DNA of 64,000 nt, taken from Wurfbainia villosa. Taxonomy: Eukaryota > Streptophyta > Magnoliopsida > Zingiberales > Zingiberaceae. How positions within the stretch are numbered: position 1 is the stretch's first letter; each line of letters opens with the position of its first letter. Below the pieces are notes generated by a model. That model was not told the origin of the DNA and ran no database searches. It saw nothing but the letters and a program-made list of their open reading frames with translations. Positions 21,255 through 33,921 of this stretch are shown here, one piece after another. The translations under genes were made by a program, and so were the position numbers. The DNA is taken from NCBI GenBank assembly GCA_025175895.1, contig CM045989.1:23863928-23927927 (forward strand). Direction: 5' to 3'.

Positions 21255-22160
21255 AGGTGAGGGTACCGAGCTCGGATAGTATCTTCCAGTTCCCACGTAG
21301 CCTCCTCATCAGTATGATACTATTATCCAATTTTTACGAGTCAAATGGTCTTGTTCCGCTACTATCGCTACTTGCGACCAATAATTCGCACCGAAATCTC
21401 CTCATATGTCACATTAGACTGAGGTGGAATTGCTATCTCCTTCAGGACATGCTCAACATGCGACACGCATTTCCTCAGCATAGAAACAGGAAATACATTG
21501 TGAACACCCGCCAGTGTCAGAGGTAAAGCCAATCGGCAATTCCACTAAATGAACGTGATCCTTCCAACTGTCTCCGAAATCCATGACACAGGATCTCAAA
21601 AGATCCTCCAATGTCTGAATGGTACTCTCAGACAATTCATCAGTCCGCGGATGAAATGTTGCACTAAGTCAAAGCTCTGTGCCCATAGTCTGATGCAGAC
21701 TCTCCCAAAATCACAAGGTAAATCGCGGGTCTCTATCAGATATAGTACTCAAAATTACTCTGTGCAGTCTGATAATCTTTCGGTAATTCAACTTTGTCGG
21801 ATGATCCAACGAGTACGACCCACGAATAGGAAGGAAATGAGCTGATTCGGTTAGTAGATCCACGATCACCCAAATCGCATCATGTCTTTTACGGGTTCTA
21901 GGCAACCCCATAACAAAATCAATAGTGATATGCTCCCACTTCCATTCTGGAATCGGAATTTTCTAGAGCAATCTAGCGAGTTTCTGATGTTGAACCTTCA
22001 CCTACTGGCATACTAAACATCGAGCAGCAAAATCTGCTATAACTCTCTTTATACCATTCCACCAGTATAAACGTTTCAACTCTCGGTACATCTGAGTACC
22101 ACCAAGGTATATAGCCCATCTCGAATGATGTGCTTTTTGTAGCAACTCTTCCTTAAATAC
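21255..22160 (-). pseudogene. Gypsy integrase and C-terminal region of G
   Basis: Reading right to left, GGTQMYREL and RLYWWNGIKR are followed by CLVCQ, completing the integrase zinc site. The core follows with WKWEHITIDFVMGLPRTRK, then AIWVIVD, SDRDPRF and TDELSESTIQTLEDLLRSC, which carry the catalytic D, D and E. The tail ends ATWELEDTIRARYPHLF at about 21255-21305, matching the C-terminal end of Tekay/Del-type polyproteins. Stops and frameshifts interrupt it, for example after GTEL at about 21675. It would insert the element into DNA, and in chromoviruses the C-terminus can aim insertion at heterochromatin. Confidence 0.85.
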
Positions 22161-23014
22161 TGCAACTCCAGAACCCACTATCCTTATCAGAGATGGGGAA
22201 AATTATCTTCTCAAAAGAGAAGTCCATCTGTCGTCCAAAAATTCCACTCCACCACGCATTCTGTAAGTGCATGGGAGACTATAGCGATCAACTCTCGCAA
22301 ATTACAACTATTCGCGTTCCAGCAACTTTATACTAGCTACCCAGTAGTTAGTTAAAATCCCATGAGCATTCCTGCTCCATATATCCATAAATCCAGACAA
22401 TAACTACTAAAGTCATGTCATGTATATGACAGACTATCTCGTAGTTTCTTAACTGACATAGGCATAAGATATGCCTCATTCAACTGCATCGGAATCGTTC
22501 TGATCCCTAAAATGACGTATCTGCGTACAACATCCTTTTATCCACTCCGGAAGGATTAACTAATACTCATGTAAAAGTTAATCGTCGTCTAGGTCTTGTA
22601 AACTGGTTTCACCAGCTTTCGACTAAATGATTTCCAACATCGCCTTTGTCAAACAAGTCTGTGGTATAGTAATGCTAAGACATTCTATCCACATCTACAG
22701 TACTAACTAAAACATACAAGGCAAACCACCATCTACGGTGGTCGAGTGCGCAACTCCATCTACCACAATCAACAGTTGCCAGATTACGCAACTCCAACAA
22801 CCATAAACTGATCCAATCGTGTCCAGGATACACGATTCTCAAATCCAGTAGCGATTAAATCGTTAATTAGTCTAACAACTAAATCACAACTCATAGAATT
22901 CATACTAAGTATGAAATTGTCGTCCTCCATACACCTGCATCCTGCTTACTCTAAGTTGATATATCAATCATCACAACGACTATGATAATTGTATGACACC
23001 ATGTCACTACAATA

Positions 23015-23263
23015 TCAACACTCCAGTCGTAAACCAATCCTAGAGTATACACAGGTGTCTTTAACTGATCTAAATAGATCATTTATCCACAACGAAGGAT
23101 ATTCATTTACAACAACTATTGTATTCATCATTGATAATCGATGCCTAATCTCAAAGGTCCATCTCTCTTTCAACAAAGAGTTCCGGATCTTCTTAAGGAG
23201 GAATACTGGGATAGATAAATATCCCTTCCAACTTCTCCTATAATTACACTTGCATTCTTCCAA
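23015..23263 (-). pseudogene. Gypsy reverse transcriptase fragment of G
   Basis: The minus frame contains RHRLSMMNTIVVVNEYPSLW and then INDLFRSVKDTCVYSRIGLR, which align by pattern with the DYR-LN--T--N-YPLPRIDDLF and FSKIDLRSGY motifs of Ty3 RT. The segment ahead (GYLSIPVFLLKK) matches the usual IRPSVSPWGAPVLFVKK position. The YxDD catalytic motif was not found downstream. Confidence 0.65.
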
Positions 23264-24127
23264 TTTCTATAGTGTTTAGCAATACTGATACCAATAAAAT
23301 TATCACTCGATATGCGATCTTTGATACCAGAACTATTTTCGCAATCATTTCGATCATCTACTCCACTTGCCTATGCAACGACAAGCCTTGGAGTTCATCC
23401 GAAACTACATCCGAAGGCTCTCGGATTATATGCACATCCGAGAGACATACCATATCATAATCTTAACAATTTGACCATCTGTAAGGATATGTCTACAGTA
23501 AAGATATGTCTATCAGAGTCTAAGGGCATCCCTTGACTTCTTAATTGTTGATCCTCATCTCACCTGACGGTAGAGATACCATCGACCCACAAGTCGATGT
23601 AAAGGACCCTTCTAATCCAACTAAGAATGTTCTAGATACAGATACCTGTAACTACAAGCATCTCTCAACATATTAACCCAGAGGGTAAAACTAGAGTAAT
23701 ACCCTGAACGATGAAATATATGTTGATCCGATCCCAAAGGCTCCATGCAGGTCTCGGCCTTTCTCCGAAGAGAATAAGATCAGATCCAACAGTCCGCGAC
23801 AAAACGGTCGCATTTCTGCGATGAATGATCCGAGGATCTTGCTAGATCATCTGATCACATCCCTAAATCCTACGAGCTACAATTGTAGAATATAAAATAA
23901 ATACGACCACCGTTGTATACTCTCTCCTCTGTACAAATCAAATCATATCTGGAGGAAACTGTTGTTGTCTGTATGTGTCTTCTACGATGTCTTCTGCTGA
24001 TACTGCTGCGTAAATCACTTCCCTTGAAGGGAAATATCATGAAACTCCAACCACGCCTGAGGTAGTAGGTTGCTGCTGATGAGATAACCCAATCTTCTAT
24101 GCTGATCTCTGCTATCGAGATGGTGCA

Positions 24128-24370
24128 TCATCCTCCTGGAATACCATTGATAGTCTTCAAATGAGTCTTCAAAGTATAGCTCCTCAAATGTACTAGTTGC
24201 TCACAATAGCAACAGATGAACTGATCCAACGGATACTTGACTTCACATGTCTTCGTGATCTGCATTGCACACACACAATTCCTTCGAAGTCTTTGTTCTG
24301 ATTTTGTTGATATCCACGAGAACATCTTGATGATCTGCGGTTGGTCTTCTATAATCATAAAATAGCTCAA
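24128..24370 (-). pseudogene. Possible gag zinc-knuckle remnant of G
   Basis: The frame includes DQFICCYCEQLVHLRSY. This keeps the C-X2-C-X4-H spacing of a CCHC knuckle but lacks the last Cys. Position between primer site and RT fits gag. Identification is tentative. Confidence 0.4.
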
Positions 24371-25542
24371 AGCCTATGACTCCGATCTTGCTCCTTTATC
24401 CCACAGTCGGAGACTCCTGACTCTATCAAATTGACCTGCAATATTTTCTTACCGGTCTCCAACTCTTAAACCCTTGTACGGAGTCATTTCTAAACTCTTG
24501 TCTCAATCCAACGTCTTCCGGCAGGATCTGATAGAAGATCCTGACATCCTAATCCAACTATAAGCCAATAACTCTGGGTGGCTTTAATCATCCATTCATC
24601 TTCTTGAGCTATTAGGTGGTCGTAACCTCTCCAAGTCTCACGACTCTGCACAGTACACTATTACTAATCGAGCACCCTTTCTTGAAGCTCAAGAATTCCT
24701 TACAATGTGTCACTAAAAGTGACACGGGGAAATACACTCTTTCAACATCACTAATCCATGATCAAGTGATATATTATTTCCTGAAGATTATTTTCTGCAT
24801 TTATCACCAAATACCGGCTTGATCTCGATAATGGTATGCAAACAACTCTACCTTCTCTGTATAACACAAGTTAAGTACTCAAAAGTACCCTCAAAGTTAT
24901 ACAACCCAATACGAACAACTCAGGGATAAAATCCCTATGAAACACCGTAACCTAGCCTTCCACTATCTGCATCACAAAAGTCTACAAGTCTGTTCATTAC
25001 CCACAAGTAATGATCTGACTAACACACTTAGTGGAAATCTCTAAGACTGTAGTCTCTGATTTCCATAATAAATGTGACGACTTGGCCCCTGTTTTTCGAC
25101 TCGGTATCAGTTGGCTCACAAAGGTAAATCACCCTTTCGATACAGGTTCAAGACTCACAGACTTAACAGGTCATTTCTGGGGTCAACTCATACCACGGTT
25201 ACGAAAAATAACCAACACACTACAGATTATTCCCTATTATATATACTAAAAGCATAGAAAACTAAAACCGAGAGTATAAACCCTAAAGGTCACTCCGGTT
25301 GGTCGCCTCGGTGGACGACTCCTACTACAAGTCTGCACATGTGTCATAACTCTATTGTATACACCTACTAATCAAGTTTAGATAAATATCTACTAAACCA
25401 TAAGTTATCAGGAATTCTTACCTCGTACTGCTTGGAGCTCAGGCCGCTGTCCATCTCATCTCAAAAACCAAAACCGAATAAATCGACTCTCGAGAATCCA
25501 AGACTCGACACAAAATAACATTGTATGGCATTGCAGAACCTT

Positions 25543-25556
25543 GGGCTCTAATACCA
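25543..25556 (-). promoter_or_regulatory. Primer binding site of G
   Basis: GGGCTCTAATACCA reads TGGTATTAGAGCCC on the minus strand, a tRNA-iMet-like site seven bases from the 5' LTR. Confidence 0.75.
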
Positions 25557-26438
25557 CTAAAGTTGTCACGCCCCGAGAGCATGCCGAGCTGAAAATCAAA
25601 CGGACGACATCTCCCCTGTACGTGGCAACATTTCGGGTTAATACAAGGCCCGTAGGCCCACAATAACAACAATATATACATATATGAAAACAACAACCAC
25701 ACAAAACACAGCGGAAACATGTTACAATAACATCCCAACCTACACACATGTATACCGGTATGACTAACACCAGAACATAAAAAAAACCTCGTCAAAACCC
25801 GCACCAACATGTGCGTACATCACATAATACATAACATCACGAAAACTCCGAATACATAACAAGACATACAAAAAATCCAATACAAACACGGAAGCCTCAG
25901 AGGTGAGATGAGACAATGTCAGCCGGCGGTGCTCCAAGCCGTCACGAAGACTTCTACCTATTACCTGGGCGACAGAAAAACTCAGGGTCCATTGGGGTGG
26001 TGAGTAAAACTCAGCAGGTAATAGAAAAATATGTATATATGCCATATCACATGTATTTTCAACAACATACTCTAGAGGTACAATATAGTATATAAATACA
26101 AGCATATACCGTCTAACCAAATAAACAACATAAAAATGCAGACATACCTGAAGTCTACTACGCTACTCTGATCCAACCTGAACATATATCCAACATATAT
26201 ATATATATATAACAGGAAGAGTAGATCAACTCACAATATACTCTAGCTACAGGTCAAGGTATCTAATGGTCTATCCAACCCATACCAGTATCCGACACAA
26301 TCGTATAACAAATCCAAGAAACATGCATGAATATGATGTACACCCAAATGCAGCAATCATAGTACAATCAAATGCAACATCACAATAATCATATATATAT
26401 AGACCGCATCTATATATATATATATTAATCTTAACCAT

Positions 26439-26439
<1 letters not shown>

Positions 26440-26505
<66 letters not shown>
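26440..26505. repeat. (AT)n microsatellite in G 5' LTR
   Basis: About 65 bases of uninterrupted AT lie here. The matching place in the 3' LTR (about 18495-18516) holds only about 20, so the tract expanded or shrank after insertion. Confidence 0.95.
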
Positions 26506-26508
<3 letters not shown>

Positions 26509-27029
26509 GCATATATGTATATATATATGGTAATATGCAAAGCGCCATCAGATACGGCAATGCAGCATGCATGGTCATGCTTGCTCACTCCTACTCGCTA
26601 CCACGACCCCAGTGTGGCCTAGGTGGCACGACATGACAACTATCCCAACTCACACCAACCACTGCCATAGAGTGGCTGAGTGGGCAGTATGATCAAGTAG
26701 CATATGAGCGTAAATAGCTCGCTACACAAGGGGGGTCCCTGCTGCTGGCCACTCCGTCTAACACTACCAATGAGCGGTCGAGTACTACGCACCCAGGACA
26801 ACTGCACGCAACTCCAACTACCACCGTCTATAGTGGTAGAGTGCGGCACAACAAATGCTCTGCCCTCACACCAGTTACTCCTCGGGGAGTGCTCAGGGAG
26901 GCAAGATGACCGACGACTCTCTCAACCCCATGGGAGACTATGTCGTCAGAATGCATGCATATGACATGAGTATGCTGTCACTCATATAGCCATCTACCAC
27001 AGACTCTCTGTTCAACAAAGAGTCATACC

Positions 27030-27195
27030 CATCTGATCAATACACTCTCTATCCTGTAGAGAGTCGTACTCAACTGATCGACGCACTCTCTATCCTGTAG
27101 AGAGTCATACTCGACTGATCATAACTCTCTCTCCAATAGAGAGTCGTACTCAACTGATCGATGCACTCTCTATCCGATAGAGAGTCGTACTCGAC
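27030..27195. repeat. Palindromic tandem repeats in G 5' LTR
   Basis: These are the same roughly 40-base hairpin units as in the 3' LTR (19040-19207), with a few base changes between hairpins and an unchanged CTCTCT/AGAGAG stem. Confidence 0.9.
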
Positions 27196-28169
27196 TAATC
27201 ATATCAAGTTGGGACCACCGGTCCCCAGTGACACACTAATCACCCTTCACTTAACCATTACACAACTCATGGTTGGTAACAGTATGCAACATATGGGTAT
27301 TGGAAATAAATCCTACATTTAGGGCATTACTTACCCACAGATGACATTTTTGCCAATTTATAAATTGGGTCATCACCCGTACTAACATTTACACCCTACT
27401 AAACATCTAGGTCAATTTACATCACATGTATAACTTTTAAATCATGATAGGGTATATGTGATATCAACAATTGATCATAAATACATCCAACGATAAGTTC
27501 AAGCATACGATAAATAAGAGCAGGGTCAAGATAATATGAACACCTAACATGCTCATATTTATGTCTAAATCTGAATGCAATTGCATCCACCAGACTAGGT
27601 AGGAAATTACCCACCTGATTTGTAGTTCGACTTATTATATTCACATCCGCAAACCTGCCTCGTATTGAAGTCCAAGCCTAGCTTTCATTTGCTCGACTTC
27701 TTGATCCTCATCAGATCTACTCAACTGCCCAAAAAAATATGATATGTAAATCTACAATTAACACCACTATATTAATGATCACAAACAAATATGATTGTTC
27801 TCCAACTATATCATTATTAGATCAAAGCTTACCTCCCACAAACAATCCAATAGTCGATCCACAACTCCAATCCACTGTCAAATTCATAGATCGCAGCCCT
27901 CATATCACTGAAGTGAAGTCACTAACATAACACAACAATGATGTAGCCCAAACCACCAATCCATGCTCGACGAAGGATGTCACAGTCGTCCAACCTCCAA
28001 CTCACAGCCCTCATCGGCAGAAATCCACATCACCCGGCAATTAATTGAACCAAAACAAACATCTTATGAAAAGAAGGAGATGGTTCGAGGTATACCTGCG
28101 ATTGGAACCATCCCAACTCAATTTCAAACACTACAACCGATCCATGATCCAAGCCTCGGATCATAATCC

Positions 28170-28960
28170 AACAGCTAGGTTTTCTGCCCAAATCGAATAC
28201 CAATCGTAGATTCACTCCTCTGTACACGGAGTTCATAGCCCTGGTGGTGTCGCGTGCGGGCGGAGAGGAAACCAACGACCGAACACAGCTCATGGTGGCA
28301 ACTTGTTGCGATGGTCAGAGGGGCAACCGGAGGAGCCGGCTGGTGCTCGATGAGAAGGAAAAAGGCATCCCAAAGGGTAGTTTTTCGATGCGGTAATCGG
28401 TGGCGGACAGGAGATGGGTGCACGGCTGAGAGAAAGGCGACGATCGTCGGTCCGGTGCGCGCGATACATAGGGCCACCGGACGCGACACGATCTGCCCAG
28501 GAGTCACGAGAAGCAGTGGATGGTCGTACGTGACAGTGAGCCCGGAAAGGGAAGAGTAAGATCTGGTGTTGTCGAGATCGGAGAAGAGCAAATCCAGCGC
28601 CGAGTGGGAAGAAACGACAGAGATCTCTCGGCAAGGACAGTCGCGATTGGGGAGGAGCTCGTGATGCCAGCCTCTTCAACTCGCGACGGCGACGCTCTAC
28701 GGCACGACAAGCGGGCTCGGCGTCGATGGATCGGGATTTCCAGGCTGCGGCGTCGAGGCGGCAGCAGATCTCTCGCGGTGGCAGCGAGCGGCGGGGAGGC
28801 GGGTCGATAGACACGATGCTGTCGATCGCGAGGTGAAGATGCGGCGGAGGAATTGGGAGAGGAGAAGAGGAATCATGCGGTGATGAAATGGAGAGAAGGG
28901 GAATCGCGGAAAGAAAAGAAACAGTCGCGTGCATTACGAAGGGGATGGGTTGGGTTTGGC
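28170..28960. other. GC-rich block in G 5' LTR
   Basis: This is the counterpart of 20180-20975. Minus-strand frames of 214 and 138 codons here use different phases from those in the 3' LTR, which argues against a conserved protein. Confidence 0.65.
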
Positions 28961-29147
28961 ATTGAAGCAGATCGGGTTTAAAACCCTATAAGCAGATAAC
29001 TCAAGCAGGCTTTCCCAAAGCCTATTAAATCTTTCCTAAAAATACCGTAGAAATTCCATTTAATTTAAGAAAAATTTCTAAAAATTCCTAAAAAATTCCA
29101 CAATCTAATTTCTTAATTAGCAAGATTTTTTTTTCTAGTATCTTACA

Positions 29148-31019
29148 TTCACAGCATGAGAGGATTTGTGATTGGATTAAAACTAGTGAGTATCTCTACA
29201 TGTGTAATTGTGATATATTGGAATTATCCCTAGTTGATGAATTGATGAATTTGGATGCCATTAATTTTGTTGAGACTAGCACGAGTTATACTCTTTGGTT
29301 TATCCAAGCAGATGTTTCTCACTGGCTGGAGACATTGGGATGTCCAGAGTTAACCGTGGATGCTAGCTAGTTCATTGGAGTGACCAGCTGTAAGGCTTCA
29401 TATGGTTCTCTGCATATACAGATATGTCAATGAAGTTCTTACTGCAACTTAAGTGCGATGTTCCTTCGACTTGTGGTATTCAAGTCATCTTGGTCATGAA
29501 GACTTATGCTTTGACATCTTGAGCAAGTATCTCCGAGGAGATATAGACCCGGGATAATTGGGTATAAGTCGAAGTGTCTAAAGGTGTTTGAATAGCCTAC
29601 AAAGGATTCACCACTACTTGCGAGGAGATGTATACCCTGAGGCCACTTGTTGGATTGTTACTAAAGTCTTTGGCCAAAGCATTACATGGTTAGAGTATGA
29701 TACTCTTGGATACATATACAGTAACTAGAATCCACAGGACGAGAAAATGATACTTGAGCTAGGTGTGAAGTAGTCAGCCTAGTGGGGACTGACACACAGA
29801 CCATGTCCTTAACCAAGGGGGTATAAGATGTATGAAGGGAATGGGGCATGATTCACTGTAGCTGCTGAAAGGTTTCAAAAGTTGTTTTGGGGTCAACCGT
29901 TAAATTTTTGATTAATTGGGGATCATGATGTACTACTAGGTACCACTCATGATCGTTCTATAATTAATGGTTAATTATAGATGACCAACATAAATCAGGA
30001 ACCTATTTGGTCACACACACTATGAGTGTTATTCAAAGAATTTAAAATGATCTTGAGAATGGGATTCTCAGATCGAGAGAGACTTGGTTTGGTTGGACCA
30101 AACAAGGAGCGAACATGAAATTGTTTCAATCGCATCGGAAGCATGAAAGGGCCGAGTCTTTTGAAGACATGATGGATAAACCAAATTGGTTTGGTTCTAA
30201 TCCAATGGTGGAAAATAAACTAAAGGGGTTTGGTTTGTTTTAAACGATGGAACCAAAATTGGTTTGATTTATTTTAACTTAAAATAGACCAACGCGATTT
30301 GGTTCATTTTAACTTAAATCAATGGAGCGGGTTAATGGGTTTTGGTTGTGAACCAATAACCATTGAGAGAAGGTTTCTTGATGGTTAAGAAACACGTTCT
30401 CTATAAGTAAGAGGATTGAGACAAATTTCGTGGACGAGTTAAGGTTTGTGAAACCCTAGCCACTTTCTCTTCTATTCTCCTTGCTTATGCGCCGCCCACC
30501 CTTGGTGTCACCGCCGCCCAAGCTTGGTCGCCCACTCCACAACCATCGACCAACCACCGGCCATCCTCCGGCCAGCAACTCCTACCGCCGGCCACCTTGG
30601 TGCCATTGGCCAATTTGATTGGTCGACACTTCCGAAAATAAGTTTGTGAAACTTATTTGTGATGATCTCTAGATCACAACGTTTTCGACGCGAGACTAGT
30701 ATCTCTCGTCAAGGCAGGGCTCGTAGCTTGAGAATCTATCCCGACGATACTTGGCATGGACTCAGATAGAGGCGAAACTTACGAGGGTCGCTAAGGTTGA
30801 TGCCCTTTCCGTTACGTATTATTCGTCAGGTATACCTAGTGTAATTGTCTTTATTACAAAATCTAAATATACGATTATGTCTAAATTGTTGTATCCTGCA
30901 TGCGTGTGGTGTGTGTGATATAATAAAATAGTTTATTACCATTTTTATTTGCTTCCGCTGTGCATGTTTACGAAACATTTTCGAACACATGCCCACATCG
31001 GTGCCCTGAAAACCCAATA
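29148..31019 (+). mobile_element. Element H 5' LTR, second part
   Basis: After the TTCAC duplication the LTR resumes with AGCATGAGAGGATTTGTGAT and runs to GAAAACCCAATA, two bases before a primer site (normal end CA changed to TA). Together with 17471-17614 the LTR is about 2.0 kb. It is the same family as the JK LTRs in opposite orientation. CTCTATAAGTAAGAGG near 30400 is the probable TATA region. Confidence 0.88.
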
Positions 31020-31020
31020 G

Positions 31021-31033
31021 TGGTATCAGAGCC
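31021..31033 (+). promoter_or_regulatory. Primer binding site of element H
   Basis: TGGTATCAGAGCC matches the tRNA-iMet site exactly. Confidence 0.92.
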
Positions 31034-31667
31034 CGACTGTGTTCCGACATAATCGTAAAATTATTTTGTGATGAATGTTTTATCATAATTGTAATTTTGG
31101 AAATTTTCTACTTTTGAAAAGTTTAGAAAAATTATGGAAATCTAAATTAGTTAAGAAATTCAAATTAGGAATTTCCTAATGTGATTATGAAATTAGAATT
31201 TAGGAAATTTATTTCCTAAATTAAATTTGAATTTTCATAATTAATATTTTCCATAAATATAGCATGTGATTAAATTTTGAAACTTATTTCCTAATTTAAT
31301 AAATGATATTTGATTTGAGAAATCAAATCACAAACATTTTTTATTTACAAAATTAATAATAACAATTTGGAAATTACTTGGACATGTCATAATTGTATGT
31401 CATGTAATTGCATTATATGCATATCATTATGCCATGCGTGTCATGACATGTAGATGCATTAGTTGCACATATGTATGTCATGCGTGTCATGCCATATAGA
31501 TAATAGTTATTTGCATGGAAAGGAGGATGAGACCTCAAAACCCTTACATAATATTAAAGCCTACACCTTCCATTAATATGGTTATAACTGGAGTTCCATT
31601 TCTTGTTTGGGTTGTTAGACTCTCTCTAAGCCCAGCTCGAACCTGAACATGTTCAAATCAATGAAAT
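31034..31667 (+). other. Element H untranslated leader, then deletion
   Basis: The leader follows those of N and JK and includes a stem-loop at 31577-31662 with apical loop TTAGACTCTCTC. At about 31665 it passes into LTR sequence at the shared bases GAATTGATGAATT. Gag, pol and the first quarter-kilobase of the 3' LTR are therefore deleted. Confidence 0.8.
31577..31662 (+). other. Stem-loop in H leader
   Basis: Arms ending GGGTTG and beginning TAAGCCC enclose TTAGACTCTCTC, and the outer arms ATGGTTATAAC and GTTCAAATCAAT pair imperfectly. It corresponds to JK stem-loop 4 (44433-44516), whose loop differs at one base. Confidence 0.65.
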
Positions 31668-32070
31668 AGAGAATTGATGAATTCGGACGCCATCAATTCT
31701 GTTGAGACTAGCACGAGTTATACTCTTTGGTTTATCCAAGCAGCTATTTCTCACTGGCTGGAGACATTGGGATGTCCGGAGTTAATCGTGGATGCTAGTT
31801 ATGGTAACTAGTTCATTGAAGTAACCAACTGTAATACTTCATATGGATCTCTACATATACAGATATGTCAAAGAAGTTCTTCCTGCATCTTAAGTGCGAT
31901 TTTCCTTCGACTTGCGGTATTCAAGTCATCTTGGTCATGAAGACTTATGCTTTGACATCTTGAGCAAGCATCTTCGAGGAGATGTGGACCCGGGATGATT
32001 GGGTATAAGTGGAAGTGTCTGAAGGTGTTTGAATAGCCTACAAGTGATTAACCACTCCTTGCGAGGAGAT
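31668..32070 (+). mobile_element. Element H 3' LTR, part 1 (5'-truncated)
   Basis: The segment matches 29247-29640 of the 5' LTR. It stops at GCGAGGAGAT where element M begins; GAGAT at 32066-32070 is M's target duplication. Confidence 0.85.
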
Positions 32071-33907
32071 TGTTAGTTAAAGCCCTAGAGCCAATCATGT
32101 GATGATTGTTGTATGGACTTTATTGTATCATATTCCTATTTATAAAGGTATGGTTATTATATTTACTTGTATTTGTGCCAAATAACTAAATATAATAATG
32201 TCCTTGAGTAGTAGGTTCTTATCTATATCAATCGATTGGTTGAATCGATAATGAGATGATATAGAGAATACTACTCTTAATCATTCCTAGTCAAGTATTA
32301 ACATTCAGGGACAATGTTAATGCGTAGAGACTAGCATGTAGGTCAACAAGATGACTTGATCTCACAAGTCATGGATATGAGATATCAAGTTGACACATGG
32401 GTATGCATTGGAGAATGTATCTTGAATGACGCCATGAGAAAGTATCATGGATCGTTATATGAGTGTCATATACTTTCTCATGTGGCTATTAGTATGACTA
32501 TTAGTCCTTAGACCTGAAGTCACCATGGTTCCCTACATAAGGAGTTGCATACTTTGGCTTCGTCAAACGTCACCCGTAAATGGGTGGACTATACAGGCGA
32601 TTACTGGGTATGTAATCAATTATACGGAGGGATGTGAGTGATGTAGATGAGATCTATTCCTCCTATATGACGGGGGTGACATCGATATTCTTGATAGAGT
32701 GAGACCACGAAATGCATGGACATGCCCAAATGAGTCAATATGAGATATTGAGCTCATTTGATTATAGTGAGTCTACTTGGAGTTCAAGATATAGATTGTA
32801 CCGAGGATGACACGGTCTATGCCTTGATTGGTCAATTTAGATGTCAAGGATAGAGGGACATTGTCACATATTGTGAGAGTCACAATTAGTAGTCACAAAG
32901 GTGATGTTGGAGCTCAACATTCTTGTAACTTGGGTAGCAATGATGTGTTGCTAGATACCGCTCATTGCTTATGTTCCTAAATCGGTTTAGGGACATTGCC
33001 AATGTTACAAGAACCTATAGGGTCACACACATAAGGGCAATTAGATGGAGATTAGGTTCATATGATGAACCATGAGGATTAGGTTCATGGGATGAACCAA
33101 ATTGGATTAAGAGTAATCCTAATTAGACTAATTGAGTTGGACTCAATTTGATTCAAGTGTTGAATGAGTCTAATTTAGATTTGATTCATCAAATCAATTT
33201 AAATTAATGAATAGAGATTCATTAAATTAAATTGACTTGAATCAAATGGTTGGATTTGATCAACCATTGGAGATAAGAGGTCGAGTTTGACTTGACTTGA
33301 GAGGGAAGATGAAAGGTCAAGTTTGACTTAATCAAATGTCATGTCATGATGATGACTTGGCATGGCTGGCCAATGATGATGCTCCACATCATCATTGACT
33401 TAGCATGTGGTGCCACCTCATGAGGGAGACCAAGAGCCATTGGCTCTTGGAGGAGTTACATGCATGCATGTAACCCTCCTAAGAAAAGTGGTCGGCCACT
33501 ATTCTCATTAGATGAGAATTATTTGTGTTAGTTAAAACAACTTCATCTTCTTCCTTGGATCATCTTCCTCTCAAGCTTGCTCTCCCATCCCTCTCTTTGG
33601 CCGAACCATCCATAGGGTGCTAGCACACTCAAGGGTGTGTTTTCTCTACCTATTGCTTGTGTGGATACCAATAGAGGATTGTGCACTTGACGCTCTTGAG
33701 TTCCGGCGAAGCTTTTGGACGAGCGGGATTTGCGAAGGGCGTCGCATCAAGGGTAATGATCTCACCTTCTATATCCAAGGTAGATCTAGGGTTTTTAGTA
33801 AACACATACATGTTTTAGTTTTAATGCATCTTCGCACGGATCCATGGCCGGACTTCCGGGGTTTCCACAACGCAAAAGGCGGTTTTTGCGGCTCGGAAAG
33901 TCCAAAA
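32071..33907 (+). mobile_element. M 5' LTR
   Basis: It begins TGTTAGTTAAAGCCC and ends AAGTCCAAAA, where the normal CA end has become AA. It has a 29-bp segment near 33380-33410 that is absent from the 3' LTR. Confidence 0.92.
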
Positions 33908-33908
33908 G

Positions 33909-33921
33909 TGGTATCAGAGCC
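33909..33921 (+). promoter_or_regulatory. Primer binding site of element M
   Basis: TGGTATCAGAGCC matches the tRNA-iMet site exactly, one base after the LTR. Confidence 0.92.

Larger units (their letters stand above)
22161..25542 (-). other. G internal region, strongly decayed
   Basis: Apart from the RT fragment at 23015-23263 and the possible knuckle near 24140-24240, I cannot follow coding frames here. The region should hold RNase H, the rest of RT, protease and gag, and its short length suggests deletions. Confidence 0.6.
17615..29147 (-). mobile_element. Gypsy element G (chromovirus-like), 11.5 kb
   Basis: Two LTRs of 3543 and 3584 bp enclose a 4.4-kb internal region. TTCAC at 17610-17614 and 29148-29152 is a perfect 5-bp target duplication. 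A primer site on the right and a polypurine tract on the left show minus-strand orientation. Integrase, RT and a possible zinc knuckle are recognisable in the Ty3 order, and the integrase reads most like the Tekay/Del chromovirus group. The internal part is shorter than expected and full of stops, so the element is dead. It lies in H's 5' LTR. Confidence 0.93.
25564..29147 (-). mobile_element. G 5' LTR
   Basis: It starts TGTCACGCCCCGAGAG and ends AGTATCTTACA. It matches 17615-21157 throughout, with a much longer AT microsatellite (26440-26505), the same hairpin repeats (27030-27195) and the GC-rich block (28170-28960). Confidence 0.93.

Noticed and set aside
21158..25563. Host gene inside the gypsy element
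   Set aside because: Only gypsy integrase, RT and a possible knuckle are recognisable; no host-like exon structure is seen.
26271..26588. Tyr/Ile-repeat ORFs
   Set aside because: They are translations of an (AT)n microsatellite. The same applies to 34627-34983.
31021..31033. tRNA gene fragment
   Set aside because: The tRNA-Met similarity is limited to the primer binding site; no tRNA body follows here or at the other primer sites.
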